Assembly (NCBI GenBank): GCA_016207245.1
Contig: JACQQA010000001.1
Span: 1-37,764, forward strand
DNA from: Candidatus Magasanikiibacteriota bacterium
GTDB taxonomy: Bacteria > Patescibacteriota > Patescibacteriia > Magasanikbacterales > UBA922
DNA length: 37,764 bases
Reading direction: 5' to 3'
Shown: positions 7,978 to 15,473 of the stretch, piece by piece
How positions within the stretch are numbered: the first letter of the stretch is position 1
How the letters are laid out: each line of letters begins with the position of its first letter
Translations under genes and position numbers: made by a program
The notes under the pieces: model-generated
What the model saw: only the letters and a program-made list of their open reading frames with translations
Told to the model about the DNA's origin: nothing
Databases searched by the model: none

Positions 7978-8084
7978 CCACGGGCGGAGGTTAGCCACTG
8001 AAAAGCCGCTGGCACACAGCGGCAACCCGTCGCAAGACGGAGAAATAAGGGGAGCGTCGGTCGCACACCGTTCGCTCCCCCATC
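7978..8084 (+). other. run of GC-rich hairpins, possible structured RNA
   Basis: Three hairpins in a row: GCCGCTG-GCACA-CAGCGGC, CCGTC-GCAA-GACGG, and GGGGAGCG...CGCTCCCC. They are joined by short A-rich linkers (AGAAATAA). No reading frame fits. I could not assign it to a known riboswitch or ribozyme; the strand is uncertain. Confidence 0.35.
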
Positions 8085-8106
8085 CAATTGTCATTTTTAC
8101 CGCTGG

Positions 8107-8126
8107 ATTCCCGCTTGCGCGGGAAT
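8107..8126. repeat. REP-like palindrome ATTCCCGC/GCGGGAAT
   Basis: 8-bp perfect stem with loop TTGC, inside the wider sequence CTGGATTCCCGC...GGGAATGACA. This type is common as an intergenic repeat in many bacteria. Confidence 0.7.
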
Positions 8127-8201
8127 GACAGAAAAACAGTAGAGATGATTGAGGATAATTTTTATAAAAACAAAACAACCCTCGGGTGAGAGTTGCTTGG
8201 G

Positions 8202-8280
8202 TGGTGGACGGAGGGGGAATCGAACCCCGGAAGCTAGGGTGATAATCCTGCTCGTGAGAGGCCACTCACAAACTCCGCCC
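8202..8280 (-). tRNA. non-canonical tRNA-like gene, anticodon uncertain
   Basis: 79 nt including an encoded CCA (8202-8204) with discriminator A. The acceptor stem can form 8 bp (GGGCGGAG with CTCCGTCC, one G-U), followed by a 4-bp T-stem with loop TTCGATT. The D-arm has a 5-bp stem GTGAG/CTCAC and a short 6-base loop. The anticodon arm is irregular: AGC-AGG pairs with CCT-A-GCT around an 8-base loop ATTATCAC, so TAT, ATT or ATC could be read and none fits cleanly. No long variable arm. It may be a specialised or decayed tRNA. An extended -10 promoter lies just upstream (8297-8302). Confidence 0.6.
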
Positions 8281-8296
8281 TTCGCCACCGGCGAAT

Positions 8297-8307
8297 ATTA
8301 TACCACA
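8297..8307 (-). promoter_or_regulatory. extended -10 promoter for the tRNA-like gene
   Basis: Minus strand TGTGGTATAAT with TATAAT at 8297-8302. The predicted start lies about ten bases before the tRNA-like 5' end. No good -35. Confidence 0.45.
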
Positions 8308-8312
8308 TTTAT

Positions 8313-8380
8313 AACAAAAGAGCTCCCTTGCGGGAGCTCCGAGATCCAAAGTGAGTGTTACTCACAAGAGGATTATCACC
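8313..8380 (-). ncRNA. predicted small RNA antisense to the tRNA-like arms
   Basis: A consensus promoter (8387-8414) predicts a start near 8380 and a strong terminator lies at 8316-8339, giving an RNA of about 66 nt. Its first 12 bases (GGUGAUAAUCCU) are the exact complement of tRNA-like bases 32-43. Bases 13-20 pair with 23-30 past one bulge, and 25-30 with 12-17. On its own it can fold GUGAGU-AAC-ACUCAC. Alternatively the segment is just an inverted partial copy of the tRNA-like gene. Confidence 0.45.
8316..8339 (-). terminator. intrinsic terminator of the small RNA
   Basis: Minus strand GAGCTCCC-GCAA-GGGAGCTC (8-bp stem, tetraloop GCAA) followed by TTTTGTTAT. Confidence 0.7.
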
Positions 8381-8386
8381 AATATG

Positions 8387-8414
8387 AGTATATCAAAAAA
8401 AATATTCTTGTCAA
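8387..8414 (-). promoter_or_regulatory. consensus promoter of the small RNA
   Basis: Minus strand TTGACA (8409-8414), 16-bp spacer containing eight Ts, TATACT (8387-8392). Expected start about 8380, the first base complementary to the tRNA-like anticodon arm. Confidence 0.6.
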
Positions 8415-8460
8415 ATTTTTATCCACAACACAATCAGCGTCGCAGTAACATCTGACGCCG

Positions 8461-8556
8461 ACCCGCACCAGCAGAAGATAATATCGCGCGATGAGAGTAT
8501 CGCATTCTCTCTCCGCGAAACTTTCATTTCGTCCTATTTCTTCTGCTGATGCGGGT
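8461..8556. repeat. 18-bp inverted repeat upstream of the membrane protein
   Basis: ACCCGCACCAGCAGAAGA (8461-8478) and its near-perfect complement (8539-8556, one difference), with 60 bases between. It belongs to a GC-rich block that also contains the CACCGC...GCGGTG palindrome near 8578-8602. Confidence 0.6.
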
Positions 8557-8637
8557 TGCAAAACCCGATGGTTAAAAACACCGCGGCCATGGCGGTTGCG
8601 GTGTCCGGATCGGAGTATGGATAAAAGGAGAGGGACA

Positions 8638-8928
8638 ATGCGATACTTTTTCTTGGTGCTGGAGCTGATCGGCGTGGCGATTCGAACCGTGGCAGCGTTC
8701 GGTCTGCTCGCGGTGGCGTTCGTTGCCGCCAGTTGGCAGATCATGGCGTTCAACGATGAAGTATACAACGACTTCGTCGCGAACGTTGTGGAGAACGCTG
8801 GCGCGTCCCACGCAATGGGACTGGTTCTTTTCTGCCTGCCTGGAATCTTGGCGTTCCAGTGTGGAGTCGCCTCCTACATCATCATCCGCTCCATAGAGCG
8901 CGGATGGCGTCAAACGCCCCGCCTCTAA
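8638..8928 (+). CDS. small two-helix membrane protein, unknown
   Basis: 96 aa from ATG 8638, chosen because AGGAGAGG lies just before it; the frame is open further upstream but without a ribosome-binding site. Hydrophobic helices at about 4-28 and 63-86 are joined by a polar loop with a FNDEVYNDFVANVVENAG segment; the C-terminus is basic. Codon use is GC-rich (CTG, GCG, GTC, CGC), unlike the AT-rich neighbours, and the gene is framed by GC-rich inverted repeats, which suggests transfer from another genome. No named family recognised. Confidence 0.65.
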   Translation: MRYFFLVLELIGVAIRTVAAFGLLAVAFVAASWQIMAFNDEVYNDFVANVVENAGASHAMGLVLFCLPGILAFQCGVASYIIIRSIERGWRQTPRL

Positions 8929-8945
8929 CCGTCCGTTCTTTTCTC

Positions 8946-8975
8946 GGGCCGGCCTGACATTGTCAGCGCCGGCCC
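8946..8975. terminator. strong GC hairpin after the membrane protein
   Basis: GGGCCGGC (8946-8953) pairs with GCCGGCCC (8968-8975), and TGACA/TGTCA pairs inside. No T-run follows, so termination is possible but not classical. Confidence 0.4.
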
Positions 8976-8985
8976 AAATCCCCTC

Positions 8986-9014
8986 TTGCCATTCCTTTTT
9001 ACCTATGATATACT
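8986..9014 (+). promoter_or_regulatory. secG promoter
   Basis: TTGCCA (8986-8991), 17-bp spacer, TATACT (9009-9014). The start is predicted near 9021, about 30 bases before the secG ATG. Confidence 0.6.
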
Positions 9015-9052
9015 GTTTACACTGTTGATTAACCCCTAAAATTATTGATTTT

Positions 9053-9271
9053 ATGACTTCCAAAATTCTGCTTATTATCCAAGCAATCAGCGCCATTTTG
9101 TTAGTCGTCGTGGTCCTGCTCCAGCAAAAAGGCTCGGGGTTGGGCGCGGCGTTTGGCGGTTCCAGCAATATCTTCTCCACTCGCCGCGGCATTGACAAAA
9201 CGCTTTTCCGCGCCACCATCGTTATCGCGGTGATTTTCTTCGGCATCGCGGTGGCAAGTTTAATGGTTTGA
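9053..9271 (+). CDS. secG: preprotein translocase subunit SecG
   Basis: 72 aa, normal length. Two membrane helices (about 4-24 and 52-71) flank the conserved cytoplasmic loop LLQQKGSGLGAAFGGSSN followed by FSTRRG, the SecG signature. It is the small accessory subunit of the SecYEG channel. The binding-protein gene follows after 22 bases and is probably co-transcribed. Confidence 0.95.
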   Translation: MTSKILLIIQAISAILLVVVVLLQQKGSGLGAAFGGSSNIFSTRRGIDKTLFRATIVIAVIFFGIAVASLMV

Positions 9272-9293
9272 TTTTTGGCCTCTACTTTTCGTT

Positions 9294-11288
9294 ATGGTCT
9301 CTTCCTTGTTTTCTTATTTAAAAAATATAATTGTTAAAATTATTCGACGTTGCCGCGCCAGGCCGATAAAATCAATTCGGCATGATTTTAGATTACTGCA
9401 AAGGGCAAAGGGTAGATTTTGGCCGAAATTTTCGCAACTATGGCACGTGCGCAGATTATTTTCTCCAACGGAAAAAAATATTATCAGAGTCAGTTTTTTA
9501 ATTTTGCTGTTAAGTTTGGTTTGGGCCGGCTGGCGTTTTGCCGACTCGCATTTGATTCAAAGCCCGGTCAACGGCGGACGCTATGTGGAAGCGGTGATCG
9601 GATCGCCAAAATCAATCAACCCGATTTTTGCCAGCACCAATGATGTTGACATGGATATCGCGCGCCTGGTGTTTTCCGGCCTGATGCGCTATGACGCCAA
9701 GCATCGTTTAGTGCCGGATTTGGCGGTTAAATATGATTTAAGCGCGGACAAAAAAATCTACACTTTTGAACTGCGCCGCGATGCGCTCTGGCATGATGGA
9801 AGCCCATTCACCGCCAAAGATGTGCAATTTACCATTGAAGCAATTCAAAACCCGGCGGTCAATAGTCCGCTGTTCGTGAGTTTTCAGGGAGTTGATGTTT
9901 CAGCGATTGATGATTACACTGTCCGCTTTGTTTTGCCTGAGCCGTTCAATCAATTTTTATCAATTTTGACCGTCGGCATTTTGCCGGAGCATGCTTGGTT
10001 TGATGTGCCGCCGGAACAAATGCGTTTTTCAAATCTAAATTTACAGCCGGTCGGCACTGGGCCGTTCATGTTTAAAAAATTAGCCAAAGACGATACCGGA
10101 TATATTTACAGCTATGAACTTGAACGCTTTGATAAATACTTCCGCCAGCCGCCGTTTTTGAATGAATTTGTCTTTCAATTTTACTCGGAATATGAAGGTT
10201 CAGCCGGCGCGATTGAAGCGTTTCGGGGACAAAAAGTTGACGGCTTGAATTTTGTCCCGCATACTTTGCGCGACAAGGTGGAACGCAAGCATGCGGTGCT
10301 GCGCACGCCCCAGTTGCCGCAATACACCGCACTGTTTTTCAACCAAGACAGCCAGCTGATTTTAAAAGAAAAGTCAGTACGTCTCGCTTTGGCTAAAGCG
10401 ATTGACAAAGAAAAAATTTTACAGCAAGTTTTGAAAAACGAAGGCAGTGCGATTGACGGCCCGATTCTCCCGGGATTTATCGGCTACGAGGCGACTGCCG
10501 GAAAAATCGTTCATTCCATAGAAGAAGCGAATAAATTGTTGGATGAAAAATGGACGCGCGTCACTTCTGAAAGTTACCGCGAAAAAAGAAAAGTTGAATT
10601 GTGGAAAATTTGGGAAGACAGCCAAAAGACAGCTTCGTCTACTCCGACCGGGGCGGCCACTTCCACACCTGACGAAACCGCCAAACAAAAAGCGGAAGCG
10701 GACATCAACAACCAGTTGGAAAGCGAATTATCAACTCCCCAAACATTTTACCGGCAGGATAAGCAAGGAAAAATTTTGGAATTAAATCTAGTGACGGTAA
10801 AAAACGAAGAGTACCGCAAAGCGGCCGAGATTATCGCCGGCTTGTGGCAGGAAATCGGAGTTAAAACGAATTTAAAATTTTATGAAGCCAAAGAATTCAG
10901 CCGCGAAGTTTTGAAGCCGCGCAATTATGATATTTTATTGTACGGAGAAATTGTCGGCGATGATCCGGACCCATTCCCCTTCTGGCATTCCAGCCAGATT
11001 GATTATCCGGGATTAAACTTGTCAAAATATTTAAACCGCAATGCCGATGCTTTGATTGAAAAAGCCCGCACTGCCGCGAATGAAGACGAACGAGCGGAAT
11101 TATATAAAAAATTCCAAGAGTTGTTGGCAACAGAATTGCCGGCAATATTCCTTTACATGCCAACTTACACTTACGCAACCACTGACCGCATAAACGGGTT
11201 GGGGGTGGAACGTATTTCCCGCCCGGCCGACCGTTTTGCCGACGTGACCGGATGGTATATAAAAACAAACGGACAATGGCAGTGGTAA
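9294..11288 (+). CDS. membrane-anchored ABC solute-binding protein, family 5 (dipeptide/oligopeptide type)
   Basis: 664 aa. A basic cytoplasmic tail of about 60 residues and one membrane helix (about 63-82) precede a family 5 (DppA/OppA-like) binding domain: INPIFASTNDVDMDIARLVFSGL, LRRDALWHDGSPFTAKDV, GTGPF, and near the C-terminus PIFLYMPTYTYA. It is anchored outside the membrane rather than lipid-attached (no lipobox Cys). An insert around 455-480 is Thr/Pro/Ala-rich. No permease or ATPase genes are next to it, so its transporter partner is unknown. Such proteins next to secG are a recurring arrangement in Parcubacteria-like genomes, as I recall it. Confidence 0.85.
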   Translation: MVSSLFSYLKNIIVKIIRRCRARPIKSIRHDFRLLQRAKGRFWPKFSQLWHVRRLFSPTEKNIIRVSFLILLLSLVWAGWRFADSHLIQSPVNGGRYVEAVIGSPKSINPIFASTNDVDMDIARLVFSGLMRYDAKHRLVPDLAVKYDLSADKKIYTFELRRDALWHDGSPFTAKDVQFTIEAIQNPAVNSPLFVSFQGVDVSAIDDYTVRFVLPEPFNQFLSILTVGILPEHAWFDVPPEQMRFSNLNLQPVGTGPFMFKKLAKDDTGYIYSYELERFDKYFRQPPFLNEFVFQFYSEYEGSAGAIEAFRGQKVDGLNFVPHTLRDKVERKHAVLRTPQLPQYTALFFNQDSQLILKEKSVRLALAKAIDKEKILQQVLKNEGSAIDGPILPGFIGYEATAGKIVHSIEEANKLLDEKWTRVTSESYREKRKVELWKIWEDSQKTASSTPTGAATSTPDETAKQKAEADINNQLESELSTPQTFYRQDKQGKILELNLVTVKNEEYRKAAEIIAGLWQEIGVKTNLKFYEAKEFSREVLKPRNYDILLYGEIVGDDPDPFPFWHSSQIDYPGLNLSKYLNRNADALIEKARTAANEDERAELYKKFQELLATELPAIFLYMPTYTYATTDRINGLGVERISRPADRFADVTGWYIKTNGQWQW

Positions 11289-11299
11289 AATTTTAATCC

Positions 11300-11388
11300 A
11301 GCCGAGGTAGGTAATGATTTTTGCAGCGACAACTGTTTGAGCGAAAATACGCGAGTTTTGGCGCAAAAAAATCATTACCTACAAGGCT
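11300..11388. repeat. fold-back element 1, upstream of tRNA-Leu
   Basis: Arms GTAGGTAATGATTTTT (11307-11322) and AAAAATCATTACCTAC (11367-11382) are exact complements; AGCC/GGCT extends the stem. The core 11323-11366 reads G.AGCGA..ACTGT.TGA...CGCGAG..AGTT..CGC and matches the core of the second element at 11539-11584, although the arms are unrelated. Confidence 0.75.
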
Positions 11389-11397
11389 GAGGAATAT

Positions 11398-11481
11398 GCC
11401 CGGATGGCGGAACTGGTAGACGCGCTGGCTTCAGGAGCCAGTCCCCGCAAGGGGGTGGGAGTTCAAATCTCCCTTCGGGCA
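11398..11481 (+). tRNA. tRNA-Leu (CAG)
   Basis: 84 nt, class II. Acceptor GCCCGGA pairs with TTCGGGC, anticodon stem CTGGC/GCCAG with loop TTCAGGA gives anticodon CAG (codon CUG), a variable arm CCCCGC-AAG-GGGG is present and the T-loop is TTCAAAT. CCA is not encoded. Confidence 0.95.
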
Positions 11482-11515
11482 CGATTTTTCTCCCTAAACA
11501 AGGTTTCTATCAAGC

Positions 11516-11607
11516 AAGTAGAAAATATTATTATTTTTGAAGCGAGGACTGTGTGACGAGCTCGCGCGAGGAGTTCCGCAGCGAAAAAATAATAATATTT
11601 TCTACTT
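11516..11607. repeat. fold-back element 2, downstream of tRNA-Leu
   Basis: Perfect 23-bp arms, 11516-11538 and 11585-11607 (AAGTAGAAAATATTATT..., AT-rich), around a GC-rich core, 11539-11584. The core is homologous to that of element 1. It ends 25 bases before the rnj start codon, so it forms the 5' leader of that gene. Confidence 0.8.
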
Positions 11608-11632
11608 CATCATTAATTAATAATTTATTTTT

Positions 11633-13435
11633 ATGTTTGCAGAAAAAACTTCAGCGCCGCGATTGCGGCGCAAATTCAGCTCGCGTTCCCGCTTCCCCGG
11701 CCGGAATCAGCCGCCGCGCAATACCCGGCCATTCCAAACCGGAATCGCTATCACTGAAAAACCGGAAGATAACGCCGGATTGCGCGTCATCCCTTTGGGC
11801 GGGTGCGAAGAGGTGGGACGCAACATGACTGTCTTTGAATATGGCGGCGATATTATTATTTTAGATATGGGCCTGCAATTCCCGGAAGAAGACATGCCGG
11901 GTATTGACTATATCATCCCAAACACAAAATATCTTGTCGGCAAAGAAAAAAAAATCCGCGGCGTAATTTTCAGCCATGGCCACCTGGACCACATCGGCGC
12001 CGCGCCGATTCTTTTGGAAAAACTCGGCAATCCGACGATTATCGGCCGTGATTTGACTTTGGCACTGATTAAAAACAAGCAGGAAGATTACAAACAGCAC
12101 AGCGCCAAAAATTTAAAAACTATCACCGTAAAAAATTTGCGCGACACTTTGCGCTTGGGCAAATTCACGATTAAATTTTTCCAAATTGAACACTCAATCA
12201 TGGACGCGATGGGGATAATTATTGAAACCCCGGCCGGAACCGTGATTCACCCGGGCGACTGGACGTTGGAACACGATGCCAAAGGAAATTCTCTGCTGGA
12301 TTACCGCCAACTGTCTAAATTGCCGCGGCCGACCGTACTGATGCTGGAAAGTTTGGGAGCGTTGAATACTCGCCGTTCAGCTGACTATGAAACAATGTAT
12401 AAAAACCTGCTGGAGATTTTGCAAAAAGCCGAAGGCCGGGTGATTATCGGCACCTTTTCATCGCAAGTTGAGCGCATCAAATGGGTAATTGATGCCGCGG
12501 ACCAGTTGGGTAAAAAAGTCGCGTTGGACGGCTACAGCATGAAAATGAATATTGAAATCGCCAAAGAGCTGGGTTATATAAAAATCCGCAAAGGCGTTTT
12601 GATTGATGTCAAAGACATTGACAAATATCATGACCGGCAAGTTGTGGTTATCTGCACCGGCGCGCAGGGCGAAGAAAACGCGGTGCTGGCGCGCATTGTG
12701 AACAAACAACATCGCGTAGTTAAACTGCGAAAAACCGACACGGTGATTTTCTCTTCTTCAATCATTCCGGGCAATGAACGCACGATTCAGCGGCTTAAAG
12801 ATAATATCTATCGCCAGGCTGATCACGTGATTCACGGTGAAATAATGGATGTGCATGTTTCCGGCCACGCCACGCGCGCCGATATTGTTGAAATGATTGA
12901 ACAAATTCAGCCGACATATTTCATTCCGGTTTACGCCAATCATTACTTCTTGAAAGAGGGAAGAAGTTTGGCGATTGAGCGCGGGTTTCCCAAAGAAAAT
13001 ATTTTCGTTCCGGACAACGGTTCAATCATTGAAATCACCCCGAAGTCGGCGCGAATTCTAGAAAAAAAAGCGCCGAGCGATTATGTTTTTGTCGACGGCC
13101 TGGGGGTGAGCGACACGCAAAATATTGTTTTGCGCGACCGCCAAGTTCTCGCGGCTGATGGCATGGTAGTGGTGATTGTGACGGTTGACACCAAATCCGG
13201 AAAATTGGTGCAAAATCCGGACATCATTTCCCGCGGTTTCATTTTTCTGAAAGAAAACCGCGAGCTGATTGAAGACTTGCGGCACAAAGTTAAAAAAATG
13301 GTAATTGAATCCGCCCCGCTTAACTGGACTGACACCAATCAAATCCGAAATGACATCCGTGACAAAGTCGGGCAGTTTTTGTATAGCAAGACGGAAAAAA
13401 GACCGATGATACTCCCTGTTGTGATAGAAGTTTGA
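11633..13435 (+). CDS. rnj: ribonuclease J
   Basis: 600 aa. Metallo-beta-lactamase plus beta-CASP nuclease with 5'-exo and endo activity, used in mRNA decay and rRNA maturation. The zinc-binding motif HGHLDH is at 115-120, and HPGDWTLEHD, TFSSQVERI, SGHATRAD and the C-terminal RNase J domain are all present. Residues 1-47 are a basic Arg/Pro-rich tail not found in the classical enzyme, probably RNA-binding. The ATG follows an AT-rich leader after fold-back element 2 without a clear Shine-Dalgarno sequence. Confidence 0.95.
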   Translation: MFAEKTSAPRLRRKFSSRSRFPGRNQPPRNTRPFQTGIAITEKPEDNAGLRVIPLGGCEEVGRNMTVFEYGGDIIILDMGLQFPEEDMPGIDYIIPNTKYLVGKEKKIRGVIFSHGHLDHIGAAPILLEKLGNPTIIGRDLTLALIKNKQEDYKQHSAKNLKTITVKNLRDTLRLGKFTIKFFQIEHSIMDAMGIIIETPAGTVIHPGDWTLEHDAKGNSLLDYRQLSKLPRPTVLMLESLGALNTRRSADYETMYKNLLEILQKAEGRVIIGTFSSQVERIKWVIDAADQLGKKVALDGYSMKMNIEIAKELGYIKIRKGVLIDVKDIDKYHDRQVVVICTGAQGEENAVLARIVNKQHRVVKLRKTDTVIFSSSIIPGNERTIQRLKDNIYRQADHVIHGEIMDVHVSGHATRADIVEMIEQIQPTYFIPVYANHYFLKEGRSLAIERGFPKENIFVPDNGSIIEITPKSARILEKKAPSDYVFVDGLGVSDTQNIVLRDRQVLAADGMVVVIVTVDTKSGKLVQNPDIISRGFIFLKENRELIEDLRHKVKKMVIESAPLNWTDTNQIRNDIRDKVGQFLYSKTEKRPMILPVVIEV

Positions 13436-13440
13436 GGCCG

Positions 13441-13473
13441 GCTTGCCCGCCGCAGCCTTAGCGTAGGCGGGTG
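13441..13473. repeat. REP-like palindrome after rnj
   Basis: GCCCGCCGCAGCC-TTAGC-GTAGGCGGG, an imperfect palindrome right after the rnj stop, of the CCCGCC/GGCGGG family seen elsewhere in the window. Confidence 0.6.
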
Positions 13474-13496
13474 GTGATTGAGGTGTAGACAAAATT

Positions 13497-13587
13497 CAGA
13501 ATACAGATAGCAGAATACATCCGGGCAGAAAGTAACAAATGAAAAGCAAAAAATCGGTCGTATTTGCATTCTGTTATCTGTGTTCTG
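13497..13587. repeat. inverted repeat of the CAGAATACAGATAACAG word, upstream of trpS
   Basis: Arms 13497-13519 and 13565-13587 are complementary over 23 bases with three differences, separated by 45 bases. Almost the same arm sequence forms a second inverted repeat upstream of the exonuclease III gene (34517-34607). Confidence 0.75.
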
Positions 13588-13663
13588 TTTACTGACGACC
13601 TTGAATCTAAACTGTAAATACAGTAAAATACACACCACTCAATACCCTATAAATCAATGCTCT

Positions 13664-14647
13664 ATGATTAAACCCATCATCGTCTCCGGCATTCAACCAA
13701 CCGGCAACTTGCATTTAGGCAATTATTTAGGCGCGGTTAAAAATTGGGTTGATTTGCAAAACTCCGGCAAATACCAGATGTATATTTTTATCGCTGACTT
13801 GCACTCTTTAACCGGCAACATGCCGGCTAATCGGCGCCGGAGGCAAATTATAGAAACCGCGACTGAACTGCTCGCCGCTGGAATTGACCCAAAGAAAACC
13901 ACGTTGTTCGTCCAATCTCACGTCCAAGAACATACGGAATTAGGCTGGATTTTTAATTGCGTAACGCCGATTGCCGAGCTTGAACGGATGACGCAATATA
14001 AAGATAAATCGCAACAGCAGGAAAAAAATATCAACGCCGGCTTGTTTACTTATCCGGTATTGCAAGCCGCGGATATCTTGCTTTATCATGGCAATCTGGT
14101 ACCAGTGGGGCAGGATCAAATTCAGCATGTTGAATTAACCCGCGATATCGCTCGCTGGTTTAATAATCGATTTGATAATTACTTCCCAGAAACCAAGCAT
14201 CTCTTGACCGATGTTCCAAAAGTAATGAGTCTGCTGGAGCCGGAGAAAAAAATGAGCAAAAGCTTGGGCGCGGGGCATGTGATCGAACTGGCTGATGAAC
14301 CGGAAACAATTGAACAAAAATTAAAAAAGGCGGTTACGGCAACCAGCGGCGGAGGCAACGCTCCGGGAGTGCGAAATTTAATGCTGTTATTGCAAAAATT
14401 TTCCGCTCCAAAAATCTATCAAAAATTTGCTAAAGCGGAAAAAGACGGCTCAATCCGTTATGGCGATTTAAAACAAGCTGTCGGCGAAGCCGTCAGCGTC
14501 TATTTCGCGGACTTCCGAATCCGCCGCGCCAAATTATTGTCTAATCCGAATAAATTGGAAAAAATACTGACGGCTGGCGCCAACAAAGCAAGGGTGGTCG
14601 CTCAAAAAACCATAAATGATGTCAGAAAAAGAGTGGGGACACAGTAG
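13664..14647 (+). CDS. trpS: tryptophanyl-tRNA synthetase
   Basis: 327 aa from ATG 13664; the open frame upstream to 13580 is translated repeat sequence. Class I synthetase charging tRNA-Trp. GIQPTGNLHLGNYLGA carries the HIGH-equivalent HLGN at 17-20, and KMSKS is intact at 196-200. Length fits bacterial TrpRS. It follows rnj and precedes gmk, separated on both sides by repeat-filled gaps. Confidence 0.95.
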   Translation: MIKPIIVSGIQPTGNLHLGNYLGAVKNWVDLQNSGKYQMYIFIADLHSLTGNMPANRRRRQIIETATELLAAGIDPKKTTLFVQSHVQEHTELGWIFNCVTPIAELERMTQYKDKSQQQEKNINAGLFTYPVLQAADILLYHGNLVPVGQDQIQHVELTRDIARWFNNRFDNYFPETKHLLTDVPKVMSLLEPEKKMSKSLGAGHVIELADEPETIEQKLKKAVTATSGGGNAPGVRNLMLLLQKFSAPKIYQKFAKAEKDGSIRYGDLKQAVGEAVSVYFADFRIRRAKLLSNPNKLEKILTAGANKARVVAQKTINDVRKRVGTQ

Positions 14648-14700
14648 TGATTGAATTGTTAAATTGCTAAATTTTTGTTCACATTTTCGCATGTTTTCGC

Positions 14701-14849
14701 CTGCCGGCAGGCAGGAAGCAATCCATACCGTTATTACGTTCTCGCGCGATTGCTGGATTGCTTCGTCCTCCGCCATGGCGGGGTCCTCGCAATGACAGAT
14801 ACGCCCTTTAACAGTTTAAGAAAATATAAACAACGCTGGTAAATCTTAC
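14701..14849. mobile_element. MITE-like palindromic element, partial copy B
   Basis: Shares with copy A the GCAATCC / GGATTGCTTCG / CCGCCATGGCGGGG / CTCGCAATGAC core and the right end TATAAACAACGCTG...TCTTACA. The left terminal repeat is not recognisable and is replaced by CCTGCCGGCAGGCAGG. Like copy A, it ends a few bases from a start codon (gmk). Confidence 0.65.
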
Positions 14850-14854
14850 AAGTT

Positions 14855-15445
14855 ATGTTTACAAAGGGAAAACTGATTATAATCTCCTCTCCTTCCGGCG
14901 GAGGGAAGGACGCGGTCATCAACGCGCTGTTGAAAATCTTTCCTAATTCGGCGCGACTCGTCACCACCACCTCCCGTCCGCCGCGTCCAGGCAACAAAGA
15001 GGGCGTGGACTATTTTTTTATCAGCCAAAACGAGTTTAAAGAAAAAATAAAACGGGACGCTTTTTTGGAGCATAATATTTATTCGGAAAATTATTACGGA
15101 ATTGAAAAAGCCCGTTTAGATGAAACTCTAAAAAAATACAATTTAGTCTTTACTCAAATTGAAGTTAATGGCAAGCATAATTTAGACAAAATGGGTATTA
15201 AACATCTATCAATTTACTTGCTACCCGAAAGTCTGGACATCCTGCGGGCGAGAATTGAACGGCGCGGAGGGCTTAATGGGGCGCAAATTGACGAAAGATT
15301 GGTGGTTGCCAAAAGAGAATTGGAAGAATCGGCCGACTATGACTATCGTGTCGTGAATATACAAGGAAAACTCGACGAAACCGTGCAAAAAGTGGCAAAT
15401 TTTATCGCCCAGAACGCGGGTATTGACAAAAAGGAGCTAATTTAG
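14855..15445 (+). CDS. gmk: guanylate kinase
   Basis: 196 aa, phosphorylates GMP to GDP. P-loop SPSGGGKD at 12-19, then TTTSRPPRPGNKEGVDYFF (GMP-binding region), ENYYGI, and RARIERRG in the lid. The residue after the P-loop lysine is Asp, where Ser or Thr usually coordinates magnesium. Otherwise complete. rplS follows 28 bases downstream. Confidence 0.92.
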   Translation: MFTKGKLIIISSPSGGGKDAVINALLKIFPNSARLVTTTSRPPRPGNKEGVDYFFISQNEFKEKIKRDAFLEHNIYSENYYGIEKARLDETLKKYNLVFTQIEVNGKHNLDKMGIKHLSIYLLPESLDILRARIERRGGLNGAQIDERLVVAKRELEESADYDYRVVNIQGKLDETVQKVANFIAQNAGIDKKELI

Positions 15446-15473
15446 TAGAATATCGACACCTTAAAAAACACTT

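Noticed and set aside
8149-8448. 99-codon open frame on the plus strand
   Set aside because: It runs antisense through the tRNA-like gene; such Gly/Arg/Pro-rich frames are typical tRNA shadows.
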